From: Actinospineispora spinosispora DSM 44797
Lineage (GTDB): Bacteria; Actinomycetota; Actinomycetes; Mycobacteriales; Pseudonocardiaceae
Reading direction: 5' to 3'
Length of the DNA: 64,000 bases
Assembly (NCBI RefSeq): GCF_000429025.1
Contig: NZ_AUBB01000021.1
Location: 186,001-250,000 of the forward strand
A model generated the notes under the pieces. That model saw only the letters and a list, made by a program, of their open reading frames with translations. It made no database searches and had not been told where the DNA came from. Both the position numbers and the translations under genes were made by a program. The stretch's first letter is position 1. Each line of letters starts with the position of its first letter. Positions 1 through 8,017 of this stretch are shown one piece after another.

Positions 1-8
1 GACGGATC

Positions 9-1598
9 TCAGGACTCGGCTCGGGGTGGGCGTCGCATGAACAGGGCCAGCACCAGGCCCACCAGGGAGACTCCGGCCAAGGCGATGAACATGTCGGCGT
101 ACGCCAGCGCCTGCACTTCGTGCGAGAGCCCTTCGTAGAGTCCGGCGAGCATGCTGTCGGGCCGGCCGACGGAGGCCGAGTAGGCCGCTTCCCGCCCTCC
201 GGGTAGGCCCATGAGGGAGGTCGGGGTGAGCACCGCGCCTCGGTCGGCAGTCAGCTGTGCGTCGGCCCGGGTGACCAGGGCGCCCATCGCGGCAACTCCC
301 ATCGCGGAGGCCACGCGCTGCATGACGTTGTTCATCGCTCCGCCTTGGCCCACCAGGGACGGGGGGAGCCAGTTGAGGCCGTTGGTCATGATCGGCATCA
401 GACCCAGCCCGCCGCCGAGCACCCCCACCGCCGCCCAGGTCGCGACCTCGGTCCGGGTCATGTGGACGCTGATGCCGGTCGCCAGCAGCAGCGCACCGAC
501 CACGGTGCCGCACAGCCCGATCACCGCCGGCACCCGAGGGCCGACGCGGTCGTAGAGCACCCCGGCGACCGGGACGAGTACCGCCATGACCACGCCCATC
601 GGCAACAGGAGCATGCCGGTGTCGTGGGCGCCGAGCCCCTGGGCACTCTGCAAGAACTGCGGCAGGTAGAAGACCGTTCCGAACACTCCGAGCAACAACA
701 CACCGATGATCAGCAGCGAGTTCACGTACGGCCAGCAGCGCAGCACGCGCAGGTCGAGCAGCGGGTGGTCCACCTCGTTCTCGATGACCACGAACAGGGC
801 CAGTGAGATCAACGAGGAGGCGGCGAGAATCATGATCGGGTACGAGTCCCAGTGCCATCTGGTGCCCTTGGCCGTCACCACGATCAAGCCGGTCAGTCCG
901 TAGCCGAAGGTCGCGAAGCCCCACCAGTCGAACGGGGGCACCACGCGCGCCTTCTCGAGGCTGGGCAGCAGCAGGATCCCGGCGATGACCGCGGCGATGC
1001 CGAGCGGTGTCTTGAAGTGGAAGATCCATCGCCAGCTCAGGTCCTGGACGATCAGGCCGCCCAGGGTGGGCCCGATGCTGGGCGACACGGCCACCCCGAG
1101 CCCGTAGAGCCCCATCGCGGCACCGATCTTCTCCTTGGGCACGATCTGGAAGATCATCGAGATCGTCACCACGGGCACGATGCTGCCGGGGATCGCCGTG
1201 AGCACCCGGAAGGCGATGAGGCTGTCGAGGTTCCAGGCCATACCGCACAGGGTGGAGCCGGCCAGGAACCCGATCAGGGTGAGCCGGTGCAGCAGGGTCA
1301 GGCCGAGTCGCTGTGACAACCACGTGCTCAGCGGAACGAACAGGCCCAGGCCGAGCGAGTAGGCCGTGCTGACCCAGGCCATGTCGTCCGAGCCGCCTCC
1401 CAGATCCTTCTGGATGTGCGAGATGGCCACATTGACGATGCCACTGTCGAGCGGGGGCAGAAAGCTACCGACCATCAGCACCAGTAGCGGCGGCAGCCAC
1501 GCCGAACCGGTGGGTGCCGCACGCGAGGTCGGGGTGCGCGTCCGACCGGTGGGCGCGGGGCGGGCATCGGTATCCGGGGCAACGATCGAAGTGGACAT
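9..1598 (-). CDS. MFS multidrug efflux transporter, DHA2 (14-TM) family
   Basis: Integral-membrane drug/H+ antiporter of the EmrB/QacA type, about 529 residues from the ATG at 1598. Hydrophobic segments run throughout, and the family motif after TM4 (residues RVLTAIPGSIVPV) is recognisable, as is the loop with FDWWGFATFGYG between the two halves. The frame is also open to an ATG at 1628, but that start would lie inside the putative operator and overlap the start of the divergent MerR gene, so 1598 is preferred. No strong ribosome-binding site precedes either start. The divergent MerR gene suggests induction by the transported toxic compound; the substrate cannot be read from the sequence. Confidence 0.85.
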   Translation of the reverse strand: MSTSIVAPDTDARPAPTGRTRTPTSRAAPTGSAWLPPLLVLMVGSFLPPLDSGIVNVAISHIQKDLGGGSDDMAWVSTAYSLGLGLFVPLSTWLSQRLGLTLLHRLTLIGFLAGSTLCGMAWNLDSLIAFRVLTAIPGSIVPVVTISMIFQIVPKEKIGAAMGLYGLGVAVSPSIGPTLGGLIVQDLSWRWIFHFKTPLGIAAVIAGILLLPSLEKARVVPPFDWWGFATFGYGLTGLIVVTAKGTRWHWDSYPIMILAASSLISLALFVVIENEVDHPLLDLRVLRCWPYVNSLLIIGVLLLGVFGTVFYLPQFLQSAQGLGAHDTGMLLLPMGVVMAVLVPVAGVLYDRVGPRVPAVIGLCGTVVGALLLATGISVHMTRTEVATWAAVGVLGGGLGLMPIMTNGLNWLPPSLVGQGGAMNNVMQRVASAMGVAAMGALVTRADAQLTADRGAVLTPTSLMGLPGGREAAYSASVGRPDSMLAGLYEGLSHEVQALAYADMFIALAGVSLVGLVLALFMRRPPRAES

Positions 1599-1612
1599 GC
1601 CGCCGATGGTTC

Positions 1613-1634
1613 GACTTAATGTCGACATGAAGTC
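1613..1634. promoter_or_regulatory. Palindromic operator between MFS and MerR genes
   Basis: Inverted repeat with arms GACTTAATGTC and GACATGAAGTC (20 of 22 positions symmetrical). It overlaps the MerR start and lies 15 bp upstream of the preferred exporter start. Its position and length fit a MerR-type operator. Confidence 0.6.
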
Positions 1635-2052
1635 AAGTTCGATGACGATCGGCCAGGTGGCCGGCCACTTCGGCCTACCGACACACGTCCTGCGTCACTG
1701 GGAGTCGATGGGTCTGCTGCAACCCGCGCGCGTCCACGGCGACCGCCGTCGCTACACCTACGATGACCTCGTCCGAGTCGCGTCGATCGTCGTGGTCAAG
1801 CGAGCCGGGTTGTCACTGGTGGACATCCGGGAGTTCCTCGGTTCGATGCACACCACCACCCGCAACGAGGTTCTCCGCCGCAACCGCGACGCGCTGCGGG
1901 CCAAGATGACAGCACTGCGGTCGGCTCTGGAACTGCTCGAGGCCGCCTTGGACTGCCCGTACAACGACATCACCACGTGCCCGATCTATCGGACGAACCT
2001 GGCCGAGCTGGTCGACACCGACTCGGACACCACGCGGCGGGTGACCGGTTGA
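1627..2052 (+). CDS. MerR-family transcriptional regulator
   Basis: About 141 residues. An N-terminal winged helix-turn-helix (TIGQVAGHFGLPTHVLRHWE, then RRRYTYDDL) is followed by a long dimerisation helix and a C-terminal segment CPYNDITTCPIY with two cysteines eight residues apart, possibly an effector or metal site. Starts at 1597, 1606 and 1642 are also in frame; 1627 is the ATG inside the shared palindrome. It is divergent from the MFS exporter and probably controls it and itself by the usual MerR promoter-distortion mechanism. The family assignment is secure; the inducer is unknown. Confidence 0.8.
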   Translation: MKSSSMTIGQVAGHFGLPTHVLRHWESMGLLQPARVHGDRRRYTYDDLVRVASIVVVKRAGLSLVDIREFLGSMHTTTRNEVLRRNRDALRAKMTALRSALELLEAALDCPYNDITTCPIYRTNLAELVDTDSDTTRRVTG

Positions 2053-2093
2053 TCGAGGCCGGCTGAGTCGTTCGTGGGGAGCACCGCCTCGCA

Positions 2094-2133
2094 ACACGAG
2101 CCTCTGCGAAGTCGCCCCAGGTGTTGCTCGTGT
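2094..2133. terminator. Possible weak hairpin between convergent genes
   Basis: ACACGAGC (2094-2101) can pair with GCTCGTGT (2126-2133) across a 24-nt loop, between the convergent ends of the MerR and DapA-like genes. The loop is long, so a terminator role is uncertain. Confidence 0.3.
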
Positions 2134-2144
2134 GGGTAGGCGGA

Positions 2145-3065
2145 CTAGGCGCTTGTCCGAGCCAGCTCGTGCGCATTGGACAGCAGTGATGCGAGGTGTC
2201 TGGTCTCGGGCTCCTCCAGCGGGAGGAGGGGCAGACGCGGTTCGCCTACGTCGAGGCCGAGTGTCCGCAGGCCTGCTTTCACCGTGGTGGGCAGTCCGCC
2301 GTTGAGGATGAACTCCAGGATCGGAAGCATGTCGCGGAACTGCCGGCGTGCGTCGGTCAGCGATCCGGACTGCATGGCGTCCCATAGGTTCAGGCAGTGG
2401 CGGGGGATCAGGCAGGGCGCTGCGGTGCACCAGCCGGCGGCTCCGGCCGCGAGGGCTTGGAAGATCAGGGGGTTGCTTCCGTTGAAGAAGGGCACCCGGC
2501 CGTCGGTCAGCTGGGCGATGCGCTGCATTCGGGTGATGTCGCCGCTGGACTCCTTGATCATGGTGATGTTGTCGACGTGTTCGACCAGGTGGACGAGGAA
2601 GTCGGGGGACATGTCGATTCCGCTGGTCGCCGGGTTGTTGTAGACCATGATCGGGAGGTCGATCGCGCCGGCGACGGTCGTGAAGTGCCGGAGGAGCTCG
2701 CGCTCGGACAGTTTCCAGTAGGACGCGGGCAGCAGCATGACGGTGTCCGCGCCGTACCGCTGGGCCGCGACCGCGCGGCGTACGGCGCCGGCGGTGGTGA
2801 GGTCGGAGATGCCGACGACGGTGGGGACGCGCCCCGCGACGGCCGAGATGGTCCGTTCGGCGACGGTGTGCCATTCCTCGTCGGTGAGGTAGGCGCTCTC
2901 ACCGGTGCTGCCCAGCGGCGCGATGGCGTGGACACCTGATTCGACGAGTTTGTCGATCAGCTTGGCCAGCGCGTCGGTGTCGATGCCGGAGTTCGAGCCG
3001 GAGCCCGATGAGGTGAACGGCGTGACCGGGTAGGCCACGATGCCCTGGATGGTGGGAGCGGACAT
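2145..3065 (-). CDS. DapA-family (dihydrodipicolinate synthase/N-acetylneuraminate lyase) Schiff-base lyase
   Basis: 306 residues, normal length for the TIM-barrel DapA superfamily. The family signatures are present: GSTGE near residue 53, the catalytic Tyr in MVYNNP and the Schiff-base lysine in MIKESSGD. These enzymes add or remove pyruvate from an aldehyde or keto acid. The ATG at 3065 has a good GGAGA ribosome-binding site. It follows the class II aldolase gene by 13 bp, so the two form one operon. A housekeeping role in lysine synthesis is unlikely in this context; a catabolic aldolase or lyase is more probable. The substrate is unknown. Confidence 0.85.
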   Translation of the reverse strand: MSAPTIQGIVAYPVTPFTSSGSGSNSGIDTDALAKLIDKLVESGVHAIAPLGSTGESAYLTDEEWHTVAERTISAVAGRVPTVVGISDLTTAGAVRRAVAAQRYGADTVMLLPASYWKLSERELLRHFTTVAGAIDLPIMVYNNPATSGIDMSPDFLVHLVEHVDNITMIKESSGDITRMQRIAQLTDGRVPFFNGSNPLIFQALAAGAAGWCTAAPCLIPRHCLNLWDAMQSGSLTDARRQFRDMLPILEFILNGGLPTTVKAGLRTLGLDVGEPRLPLLPLEEPETRHLASLLSNAHELARTSA

Positions 3066-3078
3066 GGATGTCTCCTGG

Positions 3079-3876
3079 TTAGTGCGCGGGGCTGGTCTGG
3101 GCGAGTGCGTCGGAATGGTGGCGTAGTGCCTTGCGGGCGTAGTAGGCGAAGTTGGCCTGGCTCCGTTTGCCGGTCAGGGTCCAGTCGTGGGCTTCGCGCG
3201 CGAGGTCGTCGGGAAGCGGCTGGATCGTGCCGGCGGCCATGGCGAGCAGTTGCAGGCGCGCGGCCCGCTCGATCAGTACCGCGAGCGAGCATGCTTCCTC
3301 GACCGTCGAGGCGGCGACGACCTGACCGTGGTGGGCGAGCAGGACCGCACGCTTGTCCCCGAGCGCGGCGGAGATGATCTCGCCCTCTTCGTTGCCGACG
3401 GGGACGCCGGGCCAGTCCTTGAGGAAGGCGCAGTCGTCGTACAGGGGGGCGAGGTCCATCTGGGACACCTGTAGCGGGACCTCGAGCATGGACAGCGCCG
3501 CGACGTGCAGCGGATGAGTGTGGATCACGCAGTTGACATCGGGGCGTGCGCGGTAGATCCATGAGTGGAAGCGGTTCGCCGGGTTGGGCATCCCGCCGCC
3601 GGAGACCACCGTGAGGTCCTCGTCGACCAGGACCAGGTTGTCCTCGGTGACCTCGTCGAACCCGAGACCGAGTTGCTGGGTGTGGAACGTGCCGTCCTCC
3701 GCACGCGCGGTGATCTGGCCCGCGAGGCCGGAGTCGTGTCCGGCGTCGAACAGGATGCGGCAGGTGAGCGCCACCTTCTGCTTCACCGTCCAGGCGCTGT
3801 CTCCGATCATCTTCTCCATGTCGCGCCGGGAGCGCGTCATGAGGACTTCCTTGCTGTCGTGCAGCGTGGTTGCCAT
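3079..3876 (-). CDS. Class II aldolase/adducin-family protein
   Basis: 265 residues. The zinc-binding region is present (VIHTHPLHVAALS, later LLAHHGQVV), as in L-fuculose-phosphate aldolase and related enzymes. The position of the FucA catalytic acid (Glu in SSEWRFH) reads PANRFH here, so the acid seems to be missing; this suggests a decarboxylase, dehydratase or altered aldolase. The start at 3876 has a strong GAGGAGGGG ribosome-binding site; an in-frame Met 12 codons later is a weaker alternative. It is the first gene of an operon with the DapA-like lyase and is divergent from an XRE-cupin regulator. Confidence 0.8.
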   Translation of the reverse strand: MATTLHDSKEVLMTRSRRDMEKMIGDSAWTVKQKVALTCRILFDAGHDSGLAGQITARAEDGTFHTQQLGLGFDEVTEDNLVLVDEDLTVVSGGGMPNPANRFHSWIYRARPDVNCVIHTHPLHVAALSMLEVPLQVSQMDLAPLYDDCAFLKDWPGVPVGNEEGEIISAALGDKRAVLLAHHGQVVAASTVEEACSLAVLIERAARLQLLAMAAGTIQPLPDDLAREAHDWTLTGKRSQANFAYYARKALRHHSDALAQTSPAH

Positions 3877-3916
3877 GTGCTTCCCCTCCTCGAGCTAGCT
3901 AAGGAAACCATGTGTA

Positions 3917-3941
3917 CTGTAGGACACAAGGTGTCATACAG
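3917..3941. promoter_or_regulatory. Inverted-repeat operator between aldolase operon and XRE-cupin regulator
   Basis: The arms CTGTAGGACAC and GTGTCATACAG match at 10 of 11 positions around the spacer AAG. It lies in the 122-bp divergent intergenic region and is the likely binding site of the adjacent XRE-cupin protein. Confidence 0.65.
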
Positions 3942-3998
3942 CAAGAAGCGCACCCGAATCGAGGTCGCGTCGCCGCCGTGAATACTGGGCGGAGCGCG

Positions 3999-4604
3999 AT
4001 GACCTCGACACACACGTCGGGCGGGAGGGCACGGGTGGCAACTGTCAGCTTGAGGATGTTGCGGCGTGAGAACGGGCTCACGCTCGAGGCACTGGCCACC
4101 CGGACGGGGCTGACCAAGTCCTATCTGTCCAAGATCGAACGCGGCCACAGCGTTCCGTCGATCGCGTCGGCGATCAAGCTCGCCGACGCACTGAACGTCG
4201 AGGTCGGGTATCTGTTCGGTCAGCACGACCAGTCGGTGCTGATCAAGGTCGACCGTGCCAGCGACCGAATCTCACTGGCGCCGACCTCGTCGAGCGAGGG
4301 CTCGCGGTACGACGGCATCGCCGTCGGGATGACCGACAAACAGATGTTGCCGTTCGTCCTCTACCCGCCCACCGTCGAGATCGACTGTGTCTTCCGTGAA
4401 CACGCGGGCGACGAGCTCGTCATCGTCCACCGCGGATCGGTGGAGGTGCAGTTCCCCGATCATGCCGTCGTTCTCGGCGAGGGGGACACGGCCTACTTCA
4501 AAGGCGGTATACCCCACCGGTTCCGATCGGTGGGCGAGGTGCAGGCCAGCATGTTCGTCGTCATCGGTGCCGTCGCCGAGCACGAGCCGAGAGCCGATCG
4601 CTGA
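3999..4604 (+). CDS. XRE-family HTH regulator with C-terminal cupin sensor domain
   Basis: 201 residues from the ATG at 3999, preceded by GGAG. The N-terminal HTH covers about residues 20-72 (LRRENGLTLEALATRTGLTK, then SYLSKIERGHSVPS), followed by a cupin fold over about residues 120-190 (HAGDELVIVHRGSVEV, GDTAYFKGGIPHRF). This architecture is typical of small-molecule-responsive regulators beside catabolic operons. The frame is open upstream to 3912, but that start would lie beside the operator and lacks the HTH-proximal spacing. It probably controls the divergent aldolase/DapA operon through the dyad at 3917-3941. Confidence 0.85.
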   Translation: MTSTHTSGGRARVATVSLRMLRRENGLTLEALATRTGLTKSYLSKIERGHSVPSIASAIKLADALNVEVGYLFGQHDQSVLIKVDRASDRISLAPTSSSEGSRYDGIAVGMTDKQMLPFVLYPPTVEIDCVFREHAGDELVIVHRGSVEVQFPDHAVVLGEGDTAYFKGGIPHRFRSVGEVQASMFVVIGAVAEHEPRADR

Positions 4605-4621
4605 GGAACCCTTCGGGCGTT

Positions 4622-4662
4622 CGAGAGTGCGGGCAGCGTTGAGGACGGTGCCCGCACTCTCG
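4622..4662. terminator. Bidirectional hairpin terminator
   Basis: A perfect 14-bp stem (CGAGAGTGCGGGCA / TGCCCGCACTCTCG) with a 13-nt loop lies between the convergent ends of the XRE-cupin and cupin genes. There is no long U-tract, as is common in high-GC actinomycetes. Confidence 0.8.
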
Positions 4663-4679
4663 TTCGGCGGGCCGGCGGT

Positions 4680-5066
4680 CTACTCGACCCGGACGTACTG
4701 CTTCAGGAAGTGGCCCGGCATGTCCCAGGTGAAGTCTCCGTGCTTGGTGAGCATCCCGGACTCGCCGGGGCCGAGCTCGAGCCGGACTCCGGTCTGCCGG
4801 TTGGTGATGATCACCCGGCCTTCCAACACGATGAAGTACTCGTCGAAGGGGTAGTCGTCGGTCTGTAGCACTCCGGCCCGGCTCTCCCACAGCCGCACGG
4901 CGAAGTGCCCGTCGGCGGACACGTAGTTGGTGGCCTCGCGGCACTCGCCTGCGAAGCCGTCCGGGCCGCCCACCACCATCTCCGGCGGGTACTGGCCGTT
5001 GGAATCGAGTGGGGCATCGGTGCGCATCGGTGCGCAGTCCCGAACCACGGTCGTCGTCTCGGACAT
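4680..5066 (-). CDS. Small single-domain cupin protein
   Basis: 128 residues with one cupin_3/EutQ-like domain: DYPFDEYFIVLEGRVIITN is the first conserved strand pair and ELGPGESGMLTKHGDFTWDM the second. The start at 5066 has a strong AAAGGAGG ribosome-binding site. The presumed promoter region carries a 15-bp direct repeat. The function could be binding or isomerisation of a small carboxylate or amino compound; the sequence does not say which. Confidence 0.75.
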   Translation of the reverse strand: MSETTTVVRDCAPMRTDAPLDSNGQYPPEMVVGGPDGFAGECREATNYVSADGHFAVRLWESRAGVLQTDDYPFDEYFIVLEGRVIITNRQTGVRLELGPGESGMLTKHGDFTWDMPGHFLKQYVRVE

Positions 5067-5120
5067 CGTGACCTCCTTTGGTCAGACCGCAATGGTGCTC
5101 GTGGGTACCGGTACCGGACG

Positions 5121-5156
5121 CGGATCCGCGTGCACACCGGGCGGATCCGCGTGCAC
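5121..5156. promoter_or_regulatory. Direct repeat with 21-bp period upstream of the cupin gene
   Basis: CGGATCCGCGTGCAC occurs at 5121-5135 and again, identically, at 5142-5156. Half-sites two helical turns apart are the classic arrangement for AraC-type activators. An AraC-family reading frame ends exactly here, and a KpnI-like repeat (GGTACCGGTACC) sits just downstream on the promoter side. Confidence 0.6.
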
Positions 5157-6036
5157 TACTCGTGGACGCCCGACCGGTACCGGCCGGGCGTCATGCCGTA
5201 CGCGGCGCGGAACGCGCGCTCGAACCCCCGGATGTCACCGAACCCGTGTCGCGTGGCCCGCGCGAGGACCGGCATCTCGGCCAGCCGGGGATCTCGGAGA
5301 TCCCGTGCACAGCGGCGCAGGCGTCGCCTCCGGATGTGGGCGGCGACCGAGTCGGGCTCCTCGGCGAACAGTGCGTGCAGCGCGCGCAGGGACATGTGGT
5401 GCGCGGCAGCGATCCGTCCTGGTGTGAGGCCGGGTCGGACAGGTGCACGCCGATGTAGTCCTTGACCCGCGCCAGGGTGGCCTGTCGGTGGGGCGGGCGG
5501 ACGGCACCGTCGGACACGCAGTCGCGCGGCAGACAGATCACCAGGTCGGTGAGGTCCTCCACGATGCGATCCGGGGCCGACGGCGCCAGCTCGTCGGCAT
5601 GGTCGGCCAGGTCGGTGAGGAACCGGGAGACCAGCCCGCCGGCGCCGCCGCCCCAGGCAGCAGCCGTGCGGTGAGCTCGCGGCACTCGGCCTCGGCCAGC
5701 CTGACGGCGGTCCGGGGCAACGTGAACACACTCGCCGCCCACGGGCCGTCGAAGGACCAGGGGAACGGGCGGGTGGTCTCCTAGACGACCAGATCGCCTG
5801 GCTTCAAGCTGACCTGCCGGTCGTCCTGGTCCAGCCGGACGCCGCCGTTGCGCGCGAGCGATCTGCCAGAGCTGGGGGTCGGTGCTGGAGGTCTCCATGC
5901 GACCGCGGGTTATCTGCTGTGGGGAGGAACTCAGCGAGGTGACCGACAGGTCGCCGACGTGCGTGCTGCCTAGCGATCCGGTGAACGTGGCCGGGTCGAG
6001 GCACGAGATGTCCAGTGGGACGAAGGTCTTGGACAT
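5156..6036 (-). pseudogene. Decayed AraC/XylS-family regulator
   Basis: The pieces of one AraC protein lie in three frames. The N-terminal part starts at 6036 (MSKTFVPLDISCLDPATF). A middle segment reads ...SLKPGDLVV, then an in-frame TAG where the family has Tyr, then ETTRPFPWSFDGPW and FTLPRTAVRLAEAECREL. A third segment (LVSRFLTDLADHADELAP to YIGVHLSDPA) is in another frame. The C-terminal HTH (MSLRALHALFAEEPDSVAAH to FRAAYGMTPGRYRSG) is in a further frame and ends at 5156. One amber stop and about three frameshifts make it non-functional unless the sequence is faulty. It probably once regulated the neighbouring cupin gene. Confidence 0.8.
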
Positions 6037-6137
6037 GGCTCGGCGCCACGGCTCGATCGAGTGTCGACGGCGGTCCTCGCGCTCGTTTCTCACACCGCCG
6101 GGGCGCTATCCTCGGGTGGCGCCGGACGGAATCGTCC

Positions 6138-6385
6138 TCATCGGGCCGCCCGCCGGTCCAGGATGGGGCGGAGTGCCTCCAGAACGCCTGGGTCGTCGAT
6201 GGTCGAGGGCACGGGTTCTTCTCCTCCGTTCGCGATGCCGCGTATGGCTGTGCGGAAGATCTTCCGGAGCGGGTTCTCGGCAGGGCGGGCACGACCGCGA
6301 TGTCGCGTAGTGACGCGACGGCGCTGATCTGCTCACGAACCATGCGGACGAGCTCGGCGACCTGGAGCTGTCCGAGAGAACACAT
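6138..6385 (-). pseudogene. C-terminal remnant of an AMP-forming acetyl/propionyl-CoA synthetase
   Basis: The minus strand reads QVAELVRMVREQISAVASL and then VVPALPRTRSG. After a one-base deletion it continues as KIFRTAIRGIANGGEEPVPS and STIDDPGVLEALRPIL, stopping at 6138. This is the conserved C-terminal subdomain of the AcsA/PrpE family, including the catalytic lysine of RSGK. The rest of the roughly 620-residue enzyme is absent: immediately upstream lies the 3' end of the ThDP enzyme gene. It is a deletion relic. Confidence 0.75.
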
Positions 6386-6427
6386 CGCTGGGCATAGCGT
6401 TCCGGAAATGCTCCGTGGAGACAGCGG

Positions 6428-8017
6428 TCAGCGCTCGGGTGTGCGGTCCTCCGAGATCCAGAGCAGCGTGGGACGGTCGGCCTGCCAGGCCGAGGCGACC
6501 TCGGCCGTCAATGCCGTGGGGTCGTCGATCCGTATGCCGTGGCAGCCCATCGAGCCGGCCAGTGCGGCGAAGTCGACCGGAGCCAGGTCGACCGCGACGG
6601 GCCGGTCGCCCCGGTCGACCATCTCGTTGCGGATCTCGCCGTAGCCGCCGTTGTCCACGACCAGGACCGGCAGCGCGAGGCCGAGCTGAGCGGCGGTGGC
6701 CAGCTCGGCGACGGTGAACATGATCCCGCCGTCGCCCAGGACCGCGAGCACCCGCGCATCGGGTGCGGCGACGGCGGCGCCGATCGCGGCGGGCAGCCCG
6801 TAGCCGAGGGTTCCGGCGCCGGTCGGGTAGAGGAAGCCCGCCGGCCGGTGGACCCTGAGCCCGGACAGCAGACCGTAGTAGCAGGTCATCGTGCTGTCTC
6901 CGGCGACGATCGTCGTGCTGTCCACGACGGGGGCCAGCGCGGTCAGGATGTCGCGCCAGCGCCTGCCCTCGGCCTCGGCGTCGGCACCCAGCGCGTCCCG
7001 TGCCGATCGTGCACGATCGTCGTCGGGCCGGTCCCCGGGTAGTCGCGCGGTCAGTGCGGCGAGGGTGGCGCCGGCGTCGCCGAGCAGACGGATGGCGGGG
7101 TCGGCGTTCGTGACGATCGCGGAGGCATCGACGTCGATCCGGATCAGGGTTCCGGGCAGGGCGTACGGACCGTTCCACAGGTCCGAGGGCGCCAGCTCGG
7201 TGCCGACCGCGAGGACGACGTCGCTGTTCTCGACGAGTCGCCGCGCGCTGGGGTGGTGCAGACCGGCACCGACGGACAGCGGATGGTCCTCGTCGAGGAC
7301 GCCCTTGCCGTTGGCGGTGGTCAACACGGGTGCGGCGCAGCGTTCGGCCAGCGCCCGCAGCTGTCCGGACGCTCCCTTTGCGCCGCCACCGGCCAGGACC
7401 ACCGGCCGGTGCGCCGCGCCGAGCGCCGCGGCGGCCGCGTCCAGCGCGGGCTCCGGGGGAACGGCGAGCGAGCGCTGGACCGGAGCCGTGAGTGTGACGT
7501 CGCCACATGCGTCGAACAGGTCGAGTGGAATCTCCAGGTGCACCGGCCGAGGTCGCCCGCCGAGCATCGAGGAGAACGCGTTCGCCACGGCGAGCGGAAT
7601 CTCCGCCACGGACCCGACGCGGTGGCTGTAGGCGACGAGTGCGGCCATCGCGGCGCGCTGGTCGCGCACCTCGTGCAGATAGCCGTTCCCGAGCCCGGGG
7701 TGCCCGGTCGGCAGCCCGGGGGAGATGAACAGCACCGGGACCGAGTCGGACCAGGCCTGCGCGGCCGAGGCGGCGGCGTTCAGGATCGCGGGTCCGGTCG
7801 TCGTCAGGCACACGCCCGGGCGACCGCTGACCCGGGCGTAGCCGTCGGCGGCGTAGCCGGCGCCCTGTTCGTGGCGGGTCAGGATGGTGCGCAGGCCCGC
7901 CGAGGTCAGGGCCGCGAACGCACCGAGGTTATGGGTGCCCGGGATCCCGAACACCGTGTCCACCCCGTGCGCGCTCAGCGCGGTGACGAGCGCTTCGCCT
8001 CCGGTGAGGGTCGCCAT
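6428..8017 (-). CDS. Thiamine-diphosphate-dependent decarboxylase, acetolactate synthase-like
   Basis: 529 residues from the ATG at 8017. The PYR domain carries the catalytic Glu (ILTRHEQGAGYAADGYAR) and the C-terminal PP domain the GDGGI...VDNGGYG ThDP/Mg motif. The segment GLPTGHPGLGNGYLHEVRDQ resembles 5-guanidino-2-oxopentanoate decarboxylase (AruI) more than biosynthetic acetolactate synthase, but the substrate is uncertain. Its ATG overlaps the stop of the APC permease (TGATG), so the two are translationally coupled. This suggests decarboxylation of a 2-oxo acid derived from the imported amino acid. The frame is open upstream to 8149, inside the permease gene, and is not used. Confidence 0.8.
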   Translation of the reverse strand: MATLTGGEALVTALSAHGVDTVFGIPGTHNLGAFAALTSAGLRTILTRHEQGAGYAADGYARVSGRPGVCLTTTGPAILNAAASAAQAWSDSVPVLFISPGLPTGHPGLGNGYLHEVRDQRAAMAALVAYSHRVGSVAEIPLAVANAFSSMLGGRPRPVHLEIPLDLFDACGDVTLTAPVQRSLAVPPEPALDAAAAALGAAHRPVVLAGGGAKGASGQLRALAERCAAPVLTTANGKGVLDEDHPLSVGAGLHHPSARRLVENSDVVLAVGTELAPSDLWNGPYALPGTLIRIDVDASAIVTNADPAIRLLGDAGATLAALTARLPGDRPDDDRARSARDALGADAEAEGRRWRDILTALAPVVDSTTIVAGDSTMTCYYGLLSGLRVHRPAGFLYPTGAGTLGYGLPAAIGAAVAAPDARVLAVLGDGGIMFTVAELATAAQLGLALPVLVVDNGGYGEIRNEMVDRGDRPVAVDLAPVDFAALAGSMGCHGIRIDDPTALTAEVASAWQADRPTLLWISEDRTPER

